NCBI GenBank assembly: GCA_038203615.1
Contig: JBBRDU010000005.1
Span: forward strand, 11,098-75,097
Length of the DNA stretch: 64,000 nucleotides
Direction of reading: 5' to 3'
Source: JBBRDU01 sp038203615
GTDB taxonomy: Bacteria > Verrucomicrobiota > Verrucomicrobiia > Chthoniobacterales > UBA10450
The translations under genes and the position numbers were made by a program. Under the pieces are notes generated by a model. It did not search any database and was not told the DNA's origin. It was given only the letters and a program-made list of their open reading frames with translations. Shown here piece after piece: positions 16,144-23,413 of this stretch (the first letter of the stretch is position 1; the number at the start of each line of letters is the position of its first letter).

Positions 16144-17181
16144 ATGCCAGTTCGTTACGGTCGTTTTGAAATGCCCAAGACTCTCACCAAAGATGAGAGC
16201 TCATCCACAGAAACCTACGCCAAGTTCGTGGCCGAACCCTTTGAAGCCGGTTATGGTCACACCGTAGGGAACTCCCTCCGCCGCGTTCTCCTCTCCTCCC
16301 TGGAAGGCGCCGCTATCACCGCCGTCAAGGTGACCGGAGCCCAACACGAGTTCGCCACCCTCCCGGGCGTGGTCGAGGACGTGACCGATATCGTGCTCAA
16401 CCTGAAGAAGGTGAAATTCAAAGCCGAAGATCACGAGGCGCGCAAACTCGCCCTCAGCGTGAACAAGGAAGGCGAAGTCACGGCCGGGGACATTCAGGTC
16501 ACCCAGGGCTACGAAGTGCTCAATCCCAAGCAGATCATCTGCACGCTCGACAAGAAGCATAAGTTCGACGCCGAACTGGAAGTGCGCGTCGGCCGTGGTT
16601 TTGCCACGGGCGAAGAAAACAAGCGCGCCGATCAACCGATCGGGCTCATTCCGATTGATTCCATTTTCTCACCGGTCACCCGCGTCAAATACGCCGTGGA
16701 AAACACGCGCGTCGGCCAACGGACCGACTACGATAAACTCATCCTCGAAGTCTGGACGGACGGACGCCTCACGCCGGATGATGCCCTCCTGCAAGGCTCA
16801 GCCATTCTGCGCCATCACCTCGATGTCTTCGTCAACTTCAATGAAGACGTGATCGAGTTCGACGAAACGCCAGCCGGCGTGAGCGAAGAGAACATGAAGC
16901 TGAAGAAGCTGCTCAATATGAGCGTGAACGAGATTGAATTGAGCGTGCGTGCAGCCAACTGCCTGAACAACGCCAACATCACCACGGTCGGGCAGCTCGC
17001 CCAGAAGACCGAAGCGGAGATGCTCAAGTATCGCAACTTCGGCAAGAAATCGCTCAATGAGATCAAGGACAAGCTGCAACAGCTCGGCCTCGGTCTGGGC
17101 ATGAAATTCGATGCGGGCCTCGTGGATATGCCAGCCGGACTCGATGCAGCCGGCGCCAATGGCGCTACGGTTGAGCCCTAA
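16144..17181 (+). CDS. rpoA: RNA polymerase alpha subunit
   Basis: A 345-residue alpha subunit. The N-terminal assembly domain has FVAEPFEAGYGHTVGNSLRR and VLLSSLEGAAI, plus VKYAVENTRVGQRTDYDKLI. The C-terminal domain that contacts UP elements and activators lies at about 265-325 (ELSVRAANCLNNANITTVGQ, then LKYRNFGKKSLNEIKDKL). Length is normal. An internal ATG at 16171 is an alternative start. rplQ follows 33 bases downstream as usual. The customary upstream genes rpsM, rpsK and rpsD are absent; a repeat-filled spacer and a TPM gene lie there instead. Confidence 0.97.
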   Translation: MPVRYGRFEMPKTLTKDESSSTETYAKFVAEPFEAGYGHTVGNSLRRVLLSSLEGAAITAVKVTGAQHEFATLPGVVEDVTDIVLNLKKVKFKAEDHEARKLALSVNKEGEVTAGDIQVTQGYEVLNPKQIICTLDKKHKFDAELEVRVGRGFATGEENKRADQPIGLIPIDSIFSPVTRVKYAVENTRVGQRTDYDKLILEVWTDGRLTPDDALLQGSAILRHHLDVFVNFNEDVIEFDETPAGVSEENMKLKKLLNMSVNEIELSVRAANCLNNANITTVGQLAQKTEAEMLKYRNFGKKSLNEIKDKLQQLGLGLGMKFDAGLVDMPAGLDAAGANGATVEP

Positions 17182-17214
17182 CCACCGCCACCAGCCACCT
17201 ATCCTTTCGTCGCC

Positions 17215-17721
17215 ATGAGGCACCAAAATAAAACGATCAAACTCGGTCGCACGGCCGAGCACCGGAAAGCGATGCTGGCCAACCAGGTCTGCAGCTTAAT
17301 CGAACACGAGCGCATCAAAACCACCCTGGCCAAGGCCAAGGCGGTGCGCCCGCTCGCCGAAAAAATGGTGACCCTCGGCAAAAACGGTTCGCTCCACGCG
17401 CGCCGCACTGCCCTCGCCGTTTTGCGGCACAAGAACGCAGTCAAAAAACTGTTCGATAACATCGCGCCCCGCTCGACTGAGCGAAAAGGCGGATACACTC
17501 GGATCATCCGGCTCGGTCAACGCAAGAGCGACTCCGCCTCCATCGCTTTCATCGAATGGGTGGACGCCGCCCCTGTGACGGAAGAGAAGCCGGTCGAAGA
17601 AAAACCGGCCAAGCCGCAGAAAGAAACGCCGCCGGTCGCCGAGACCGCCAAGCCCGAACCGGCGCCGGCGGAAGAAGCGAAGCCTAAGCGCCGCTTATTC
17701 GGCCGAAAAACAGCAAAATAA
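17215..17721 (+). CDS. rplQ: 50S ribosomal protein L17 with a long C-terminal tail
   Basis: The first ~115 residues are canonical L17: LGRTAEHRKAMLANQVCSLI, IKTTLAKAKAVRPLAEKMVT, then GGYTRIIRLGQRKSDSASIA. L17 lies near the peptide exit tunnel. After the core comes a ~50-residue Lys/Glu/Pro/Ala-rich tail (EEKPVEEKPAKPQKETPP and similar) ending KRRLFGRKTAK, making 168 residues against ~120-130 in many bacteria. Such charged tails are low-complexity and probably extend from the ribosome surface. It is co-directional with rpoA. Confidence 0.96.
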   Translation: MRHQNKTIKLGRTAEHRKAMLANQVCSLIEHERIKTTLAKAKAVRPLAEKMVTLGKNGSLHARRTALAVLRHKNAVKKLFDNIAPRSTERKGGYTRIIRLGQRKSDSASIAFIEWVDAAPVTEEKPVEEKPAKPQKETPPVAETAKPEPAPAEEAKPKRRLFGRKTAK

Positions 17722-17755
17722 TTTCGCGTCGAGCATTCCACTTTTGCAACCGCTG

Positions 17756-18208
17756 CTAGCGGATCGCCACAGGCCGCCAGTTTAGCTCGCCTTTGGCCAA
17801 TTCCAGCCAGGCCACACTGGCGGCGGCTCCCCGGTTCGGCCGGGTCACGCAGCCCGGGTTTAAAAACAAAACGCCGCTCTGTCGCTCGTGGCGCGGTACG
17901 TGAGTGTGCCCGTGCAATACCACATCGATGTTTTCGGGCGGTCGTTCCGGCGGAATGTGCTGCAGCCGAAACTTCAGACCGGCCCGCTCCAGGTCGACCA
18001 CCAGCGGCCATTCATAAACAGTGTCGCAATTCCCGCGCACGACTGTGACGCGCGGACCCAGGCCGCGCAGCTCGTCCAGAATTCCTTCCGCGCAGACATC
18101 GCCCAGGTGCCAGATCTCATCCGCTTTCCCGGCCATGGCACTCACGTTCTCCGGCAGCCGGTTGTGGGTGTCAGCCAAAACAAAGATATGATGGGTTGCT
18201 TTCGGCAT
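17756..18208 (-). CDS. YfcE/MJ0936-type metallophosphoesterase
   Basis: A 150-residue calcineurin-like phosphoesterase with every metal motif: FVLADTHNRL (D-x-H), IWHLGDVCAEG (G-D), VVRGNCD (G-N-x-D) and VVLHGHTHVP (G-H-x-H). The size and motifs fit the small YfcE-like clade acting on phosphodiesters; the natural substrate is unknown. The frame runs on to 18319, but ATG 18208 gives the domain start. It is divergent from the helicase gene at 18323, leaving a 114-base shared promoter region, and convergent with rplQ. Confidence 0.9.
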   Translation of the reverse strand: MPKATHHIFVLADTHNRLPENVSAMAGKADEIWHLGDVCAEGILDELRGLGPRVTVVRGNCDTVYEWPLVVDLERAGLKFRLQHIPPERPPENIDVVLHGHTHVPRHERQSGVLFLNPGCVTRPNRGAAASVAWLELAKGELNWRPVAIR

Positions 18209-18322
18209 TCGGTCTGCGCGCCATGATGGACCTACCGATGCAGGGCCGTCACGGCCATAAACGAAACGGAGAAAGAAGGCGACCAAGGTGACAGAGGGCC
18301 GTGACTGCGTAGGTTCCACCTC

Positions 18323-19540
18323 GTGTCATTCAACGATTTCGGCTTGTCTCCGGAGGTAGTCCGCGGCACCCAGGCCATGGGCTTCACCGAGCCGACCCCC
18401 ATTCAGCTGCGTGCCTTCCCCATTATTATCTCCGGCAAAGACCTGATCGGAACGGCGCAGACGGGCACGGGTAAAACGGCGGCCTTCGCCCTGCCCATTC
18501 TCACTCTTCTCGCCGAGCATGGCGCCTTTCGCTGCCTCATCCTGGAGCCCACCCGGGAACTGGCGGCGCAGGTCGAGACAGCCTTTCGCGATTACGGCCG
18601 CTTCACGGATCTCCGCGTGACGGTCATCCATGGCGGTGTCGGTTACGGGAAGCAAAAGGACGATCTTACCCGCGGGGTCGATATTGTCGCGGCCACGCCG
18701 GGCCGCCTGCTCGATCACCTGGAGCAGGGGACGCTCAATTTCCGCGAGGTCACCATTCTCGTGCTCGATGAAGTCGATCGCATGCTCGACATGGGATTTT
18801 TGCCCGACGTGCGGCGCATCGTGGACCAAATCTCCACGGATCGCCAGACGCTGCTCTTTTCCGCCACGCTTCCTCCGGAGATCGAACGCCTGGCTGCCTG
18901 GGTTTTGCGTGAACCGGAAATCGTGGAGATCGGGGTGCGCCGTTCTCCTGCTGATACCGTCACGCATGCGGTTTATCCCGTGGCCGCCGAACAGAAATTC
19001 GATTTGCTCATCGCCTTGCTCGAGCGGACCAATTTTGACAGTGCCCTGATTTTCTCGCGCACCAAGCACGGGGCCGACAAAATCGCGCACCGGTTGAAGG
19101 AAGGAAAACACTCGGTGGCCGTGCTTCATTCGAACCGGACGCAACGGGAACGCATCGAAGCGCTCGAAGGTTTCAAGAGTGGCAAATACGAGGTGATGGT
19201 GGCCACTGACATCGCAGCGCGCGGACTCGATATCGCGGGAGTCAGCCACGTCATTAATTACGACGTCCCCGAACATCCGGAAGATTATGTCCATCGCATC
19301 GGCCGGACCGGCCGGGCTCAGAATGTGGGGGACGCTTTCACCCTCATGAATGGTGAAGAGGTTTCCTCTCTCCACGCCATCGAGCATTTCATCGGACAGA
19401 AAATTCCCCGGTTGAAGCTCGATAATTTTCCTTATCTCTACACCGTCCTGTTCGAGCCGGAGTCCTCCTCCGGAGGCCGACGCGCCATCGGGGGCGGCCG
19501 CTCGCACCGCGGCTATTCCTTCGGTCGTCGCCGGCGCTGA
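18323..19540 (+). CDS. DEAD-box RNA helicase (RhlE-like, DEVD variant)
   Basis: A 405-residue ATP-dependent RNA helicase. Motifs in order: Q motif PTPIQLRAFPIIISG, Walker A AQTGTGKT, PTRELAAQ, TPGRLLDHL, motif II LVLDEVDRMLDMGF, LFSATLP, then in the second RecA domain RGLDIAGVSHVINYDVP and HRIGRTGRA. Motif II reads DEVD rather than DEAD, a tolerated third-position change that could alter activity. The short basic Gly/Arg tail (GGGRSHRGYSFGRRRR) probably binds RNA. The start is GTG at 18323; the nearest ATG would delete the Q motif. Such helicases commonly assist ribosome assembly or cold-stress RNA remodelling. Confidence 0.95.
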   Translation: MSFNDFGLSPEVVRGTQAMGFTEPTPIQLRAFPIIISGKDLIGTAQTGTGKTAAFALPILTLLAEHGAFRCLILEPTRELAAQVETAFRDYGRFTDLRVTVIHGGVGYGKQKDDLTRGVDIVAATPGRLLDHLEQGTLNFREVTILVLDEVDRMLDMGFLPDVRRIVDQISTDRQTLLFSATLPPEIERLAAWVLREPEIVEIGVRRSPADTVTHAVYPVAAEQKFDLLIALLERTNFDSALIFSRTKHGADKIAHRLKEGKHSVAVLHSNRTQRERIEALEGFKSGKYEVMVATDIAARGLDIAGVSHVINYDVPEHPEDYVHRIGRTGRAQNVGDAFTLMNGEEVSSLHAIEHFIGQKIPRLKLDNFPYLYTVLFEPESSSGGRRAIGGGRSHRGYSFGRRRR

Positions 19541-19572
19541 TTCGACACGCCGTCGCTGTCTTCTCTTCTGTC

Positions 19573-19642
19573 GGGGAAGCTGTCAGCTTCCCACAGGAAG
19601 GCAGCGCCTTCTTTACTGTAGTCACGGCGCTCTGTCGCCGTG
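19573..19642. repeat. Three palindromes in a row (GGGAAGCTG family)
   Basis: GGGGAAGCTGTCAGCTTCCC (19573-19592) is followed by GGAAGGCAGCGCCTTC (19596-19611) and CACGGCGCTCTGTCGCCGTG (19623-19642). The first two modules recur in inverted orientation at 25508-25550 and a variant lies at 54422. They lie between convergent genes, so they may also serve as a two-way transcript end. Confidence 0.8.
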
Positions 19643-19652
19643 TGGTCCAAAA

Positions 19653-20129
19653 TTACGCCTGCAGGAAAACGCGGCGCGCGGCGTCCAGCCGTTGTGTCTC
19701 AACGCGCTCCAACTGCTCGATGGCTCGCTCTTCCAGTTTTCCCAGGTCCGCTCCCTTGAGCAAAGGCGAACTGCCTAACGAAGCGTTGAGGGCACGCCAG
19801 AGAAGCTGCTTCCCGGTAATACCGAGGACCAGCACTTCCAGCGCCTGCACGAGGCCAAGTTCTCCCGCTTGTTCGCCCGCGCTTTTCGTCTTCATCCGAG
19901 CGATCTTTTCCGCGATCCAGGCGGTGGCCTTGCGCAAGGCGCTCTCCTTGCCAAAGCGCCGCAGTAATTTTCGCAGCACATCCAGGTCAGCCAACACGTC
20001 GCGGCGAAGATCCTGAAAAAATTCCTCGAACGGTTTTCCCTTATGGACGTCGATCAAATGGTCCAGCAGTTCGACGGCCGCGACCGCGCCGGCGACATGA
20101 TCGTTTAAATAAGTGGCGAGTTGTTTCAT
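19653..20129 (-). CDS. Helical protein of unknown function
   Basis: A 158-residue, almost wholly alpha-helical protein with no motif I can assign. It begins MKQLATYLNDHVAGAVAAVE, and the spacing of His, Glu and Asp residues (LLDHLIDVH, LRRDVLADLDVL) recalls ferritin-like four-helix bundles or DUF892-type proteins, but the paired E-x-x-H metal motifs are not clear. It starts 14 bases after the stop of a secreted S9 peptidase on the same strand, so the two are probably co-transcribed. The product looks cytoplasmic (no signal peptide). Confidence 0.7.
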   Translation of the reverse strand: MKQLATYLNDHVAGAVAAVELLDHLIDVHKGKPFEEFFQDLRRDVLADLDVLRKLLRRFGKESALRKATAWIAEKIARMKTKSAGEQAGELGLVQALEVLVLGITGKQLLWRALNASLGSSPLLKGADLGKLEERAIEQLERVETQRLDAARRVFLQA

Positions 20130-20142
20130 TTTCGTCTCCTGC

Positions 20143-22254
20143 TTACTTCGCGGCGGTCCACTGATCGACCCACGTGTTCACTGTCTGGTACCATAGCCGG
20201 CTGTTCTGCGGCTTCAGGACCCAGTGCCCTTCGTCCGGGAAGTAAAGCATTCTCGAGGGCACCTTCAGCCGCTGCAAGGTCGTGAACAGATCGAAACCCT
20301 GGGAGACATCGAGCCGATAATCCAGCTGGCCATGTACGACCAGGGTCGGCGTCTTGAAGTTTTTGGCGTACTCGTGCGGCGACCATTTGCGATACAGTTC
20401 GCGGTTGTTCCAGGGCGGGCCTTTGAATTCCCAATCATTGAACCAGAGTTCTTCCGTCGCGCCGTAGGCCGATTCCGCGTTGAACACCCCGTCATGTGAC
20501 ACCACGCATTTGAATCTGTTGGTGTGGCCGAGGATCCAGTTCACCATGTATCCGCCGTAGCTCGCGCCCAAAGCCGCCTCGCGATTCTTGTCGATAAATG
20601 GAAAGGTCTTCTCCATGTAATCCAATCCCTTCATCAGATCGATGTAAGGTTTGCCCCCCCAGTCGCCATTCACGCCATCGGTAAATTTCTGCCCGTAACC
20701 GGTGGACCCATGTGGATTGATCATAATAACGACATATCCGTTGCTCGCGAAGAGCTGAGCGTTCCAGCGGTAGGTCCACGAATCGCCCCACGCGCCCTGC
20801 GGCCCGCCGTGGATGAGAAACTTCAGCGGATACTTGCGCGTCTGATCGAAGTTTGGGGGCTTGATCAGAAAGCCCTGCACGTCGGCGTTCTCCGCGCCCT
20901 TCAACGTGAACGGCTCGAGCGGCTGCATCGCCAGTTGCGAAAGCAACGCTTCATTCATGTAGGTCACCGCGACAGGCTCAACCCGGTTGGCGCTATTCTG
21001 AACTCCGGCGACATCCATGCGGGCAATCTCCGTGGGGGCCGTGATCGACATGCGGCTGAAGAACAATTGACTCTTCGCTCCAAAGGTGAGGTCGTCCGCA
21101 TGGGTTCGCGCCACTTCCGTTGGCTGATTCGCTTCCAACGGCATGCACCAGACGGGGGCTTCGCCATGATCTTCCGCTACGAAGAAGAGGGCGCTCGAGT
21201 CCGGGGCCCAGGCAAAACTGGAAACAGAGCGATCAAATGCCCGTGTCAATTCCCGTAACTGTCCGGAAGGCCGGTGATACACCATCAAAGCCGATCGGTC
21301 GGCTTCATAGCCGCCCCGGGCCCTCGACAACCACGCCAGATTCGTTCCGTCGCGCGAGTAGAGCGGGGTCGAATCGCTTCCCAGGCTGGTCGAAACCTTC
21401 TTCGGCGTTCCACCCGCCATCGGCATAATGAAAATCTCGTTGTTCGTGCTGATCGCCTCGACTTCGTCGATGTTACTCGTGTAGGCGACTTCCTGGCCGT
21501 CGGGAGAAATGGCATACATATCCTGGCCACCTAGGTTAAACGGCGGCACATCGTGATCGCCCGGCGTCAGATCGCGCGCAGGCCTTCCGTTCGATTGAGC
21601 CGCGTCGGAATCCGCGCTCACCACGAAAAGATGGCTGCGCTTGAACTCGGTAAACGCGTTCCAATGCCGGTAAAGCAGGCGCGTGAAAACTTTCGCTTTC
21701 ACCTTGCTCTTGGCCAACACGGTATCGCGCTCCTGGTTGCAAATGTCGTCTTTGCAATCGGGATAAACGGCCGAGACGAACACGATGTTCTTGCCATCAG
21801 GTGACCAGATGGCGCCATCAGCCCCGGTCGAAATGTTGGTGACCTGATGCGGCGAGCCGCTCAAAGCGCCGTTGATGGAATCGAACGCGCGCATCCAAAC
21901 CTGGGTCGGGTCGGTCGCTTTGGAAGTGAAGACGATGCGCTTGCCATCGGGGGAAAAGCGAGGACGCTCTTCCTCGTTGGCCGACTGATTCAATCGTCGC
22001 GCCGTGCCCCCTTCGGCCGGGACGATCCAAAGGTGCGATTTCTTGGTGTTCGCCTCGAGATCGACATCCTGCACGGTGAACACGACCCATTTCCCATCCG
22101 GCGAAGGCACCGGCTCAGCCACCCGTTTGAGCGCCATCATGTCTTCAAAAGTGAATGGCCGCCTGGTGCGGTTTCCCGCGTCTGCCGGAGCAGCGCTTTG
22201 CGCGAGGCAGGCGGCGGAGCCGAGCAGGGTAAGCGCAAGAATTTTGAGATTCAT
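20143..22254 (-). CDS. Exported S9 (acylaminoacyl/dipeptidyl) peptidase
   Basis: A 703-residue protein: signal peptide (ILALTLLGSAACLAQSAA), an N-terminal beta-propeller built from WD40-like/TolB repeats (SPDGKWVVFTVQDVD, FSPDGKRIVFTSKA, WSPDGKNIVFVSA, WAPDSSALFFVAED), and a C-terminal alpha/beta hydrolase with nucleophile motif GASYGGYMVNW, Asp in VVHGQLDYRLDV and His in PDEGHWVL. The family removes di- or tripeptides or acylated residues from peptide N-termini, and the propeller admits only short substrates. It is the first of three S9 enzymes within 11 kb. A 158-residue helical protein gene follows directly. Confidence 0.94.
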   Translation of the reverse strand: MNLKILALTLLGSAACLAQSAAPADAGNRTRRPFTFEDMMALKRVAEPVPSPDGKWVVFTVQDVDLEANTKKSHLWIVPAEGGTARRLNQSANEEERPRFSPDGKRIVFTSKATDPTQVWMRAFDSINGALSGSPHQVTNISTGADGAIWSPDGKNIVFVSAVYPDCKDDICNQERDTVLAKSKVKAKVFTRLLYRHWNAFTEFKRSHLFVVSADSDAAQSNGRPARDLTPGDHDVPPFNLGGQDMYAISPDGQEVAYTSNIDEVEAISTNNEIFIMPMAGGTPKKVSTSLGSDSTPLYSRDGTNLAWLSRARGGYEADRSALMVYHRPSGQLRELTRAFDRSVSSFAWAPDSSALFFVAEDHGEAPVWCMPLEANQPTEVARTHADDLTFGAKSQLFFSRMSITAPTEIARMDVAGVQNSANRVEPVAVTYMNEALLSQLAMQPLEPFTLKGAENADVQGFLIKPPNFDQTRKYPLKFLIHGGPQGAWGDSWTYRWNAQLFASNGYVVIMINPHGSTGYGQKFTDGVNGDWGGKPYIDLMKGLDYMEKTFPFIDKNREAALGASYGGYMVNWILGHTNRFKCVVSHDGVFNAESAYGATEELWFNDWEFKGPPWNNRELYRKWSPHEYAKNFKTPTLVVHGQLDYRLDVSQGFDLFTTLQRLKVPSRMLYFPDEGHWVLKPQNSRLWYQTVNTWVDQWTAAK

Positions 22255-22310
22255 AGTTATCAGATATCAGATGCCGAAAGGCAGAACGCAATCATCCTTC
22301 AGTGAAGAAC

Positions 22311-22385
22311 CTCGCGCAAAGGGCACAACGGACACGGAGGAGGAGACTAGAGCTTAGACAGGATTAGCCCGATTTCTTCAGACCC
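22311..22385 (+). repeat. Direct repeat, left copy flanking the toxin-antitoxin pair
   Basis: A ~75-bp sequence running from CTCGCGCAAAGGGCACAA through GACACGGAGGAGGAGA to GATTTCTTCAGACCC. It matches 23232-23304 closely, with scattered substitutions and two 1-base indels. It lies in the 388-bp gap between the S9 peptidase start and the antitoxin; the rest of the gap holds another dispersed repeat (22447-22479) and no gene. Confidence 0.85.
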
Positions 22386-22446
22386 GGGCTAATCAGAAGT
22401 CAGAATCATGCTCGTCATCGTTCTCCCTGTTCTGCCGAGAGCGAGG

Positions 22447-22479
22447 GTAGGGACGCCGCGCTGCGGCGTCCACTCCGCG
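22447..22479 (+). repeat. GTAGGGACGCCGCGC palindromic repeat
   Basis: Reads GTAGGGACGCCGCGCTGCGG then CGTCCACTCCGCG. GGACGCCGC pairs with GCGGCGTCC. A near-identical copy lies at 37536-37569 and a fragment on the other strand at 15873-15891. Confidence 0.75.
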
Positions 22480-22642
22480 CGCTAACCACTCGCGCTAGAA
22501 TCCTGAGCGTTCGCTCGCACGGACCTCCTGACTTGAGCGCCTGCTTGCGAAGACTTTCGGAGTTGGATATTGGTCCTGATTTCCTGGTTTCCCTTTCCGG
22601 AAACCGCTTTCTGATGAGGAGAAATTGAGCTAAACTGCCAAC

Positions 22643-22831
22643 ATGAGCACCGTGAAGGAGATCCAGGCGGCGATTCCAAGTTTGTCGCGCGAGGAAATCG
22701 AGCAAATCCGTGGATGGATCGATGATTATCTTGAGGATCGGCTGGAATTGACCGATGAGGTCAAAGCCAGGCTCGAACAATCCCGGCGTGAAATTGCGGC
22801 CGGGCAGTATAAAACGCGGCAGCCGACGTAG
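22643..22831 (+). CDS. Antitoxin of a RelE/ParE-type system
   Basis: A 62-residue acidic helical protein with the layout of small antitoxins paired with RelE/ParE toxins: VKEIQAAIPSLSREEIEQIR at the start, then a D/E-rich middle and the recurring LELTDEVKARLEQSRREI, closing with a Q-P motif. No clear DNA-binding ribbon-helix-helix is visible, so autoregulation is uncertain. The toxin starts three bases after its stop. The pair lies between two copies of a ~75-bp direct repeat. Confidence 0.85.
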   Translation: MSTVKEIQAAIPSLSREEIEQIRGWIDDYLEDRLELTDEVKARLEQSRREIAAGQYKTRQPT

Positions 22832-22834
22832 TCT

Positions 22835-23098
22835 GTGGCCGCGGCGCTCCAAGTCTGGTCGCCCACCTTCTCCACGGCGTTCGACTCCCTTCCGGTACCT
22901 GTGCGTGAAGCGGTTCAAATCAAGGTGGATGAGATGGGCACGCGACTAACAACGTTCCCGCACAGGCGGCTGCAAGGTCGCTCCGAGTTTAAGTTGCGAG
23001 TTGGTGATTACCGCGTGCTTTATGAATTCGATGCGCTGGCGGGCCGCATTGATCTGCATTACGTCGGGCATCGGCGGGAGATTTATAAATCCAGATAA
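22835..23098 (+). CDS. RelE/ParE-family toxin
   Basis: An 87-residue protein with the RelE/ParE fold: WSPTFSTAFDSLPVPVREAV, then HRRLQGRSEFKLRVGDYRVLYEFD and LHYVGHRREIYK. The R-V-G-D-Y-R-V-x-Y strand and the C-terminal H-R-R-x-I-Y are the family's core and active-site region; RelE members cut mRNA at the ribosome, ParE members poison gyrase, and sequence alone does not decide. The start is GTG at 22835, three bases after the antitoxin stop, implying coupled translation. Confidence 0.88.
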   Translation: MAAALQVWSPTFSTAFDSLPVPVREAVQIKVDEMGTRLTTFPHRRLQGRSEFKLRVGDYRVLYEFDALAGRIDLHYVGHRREIYKSR

Positions 23099-23141
23099 GA
23101 CGTGAACGGGCCGAGGCGCCGGTCCGTTTCCAAATCCTGCA

Positions 23142-23183
23142 AAATCTCGTTAATCCTGCCTGGTTTTCCTAGTTTCCTGTCCG
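23142..23183 (+). repeat. Direct repeat, first copy (…TAATCCTG…TTTCCTGTCCG)
   Basis: Reads AAATCTCGTTAATCCTGCC, then TGGTTTTCCTAGTTTCCTGT ending CCG. It resembles 23320-23360 base for base apart from a handful of changes. A shorter relative (GATTTCCTGGTTTCCCTTTC) lies just before the antitoxin gene at about 22577. The 315-bp gap 23099-23413 contains this and the next two repeats and no gene. Confidence 0.75.
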
Positions 23184-23231
23184 TCAACGGACGGACTCGC
23201 CGTGGCGAGATTCGACTTTCGGAGAAGAGGT

Positions 23232-23304
23232 CTCGCACAAAGGACACAAGGACACGGAGAAGGAGAGTAGAGCTAGACAGGATTAAACCGATTTTTTAAG
23301 ACCC
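23232..23304 (+). repeat. Direct repeat, right copy flanking the toxin-antitoxin pair
   Basis: Runs from CTCGCACAAAGGACACAAGG through AGACAGGATTAAACCG to AAGACCC, the counterpart of 22311-22385 in the same orientation. The distance between the two copies is 921 bases, start to start. Confidence 0.85.
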
Positions 23305-23319
23305 TTTCTAAATCCATTA

Positions 23320-23360
23320 AAATCCCGCTAATCCTGTCTGATTTCCTGTCTTCCTGTCCG
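23320..23360 (+). repeat. Direct repeat, second copy (…TAATCCTG…TTTCCTGTCCG family)
   Basis: Reads AAATCCCGCTAATCCTGTC, then TGATTTCCTGTCTTCCTGTC and CG. Same orientation as 23142-23183. Confidence 0.75.
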
Positions 23361-23413
23361 CCGAAGATGCGCCTCGCAATTCCTGGAAATCACCGGAAAC
23401 TACGCGCGCTCCC

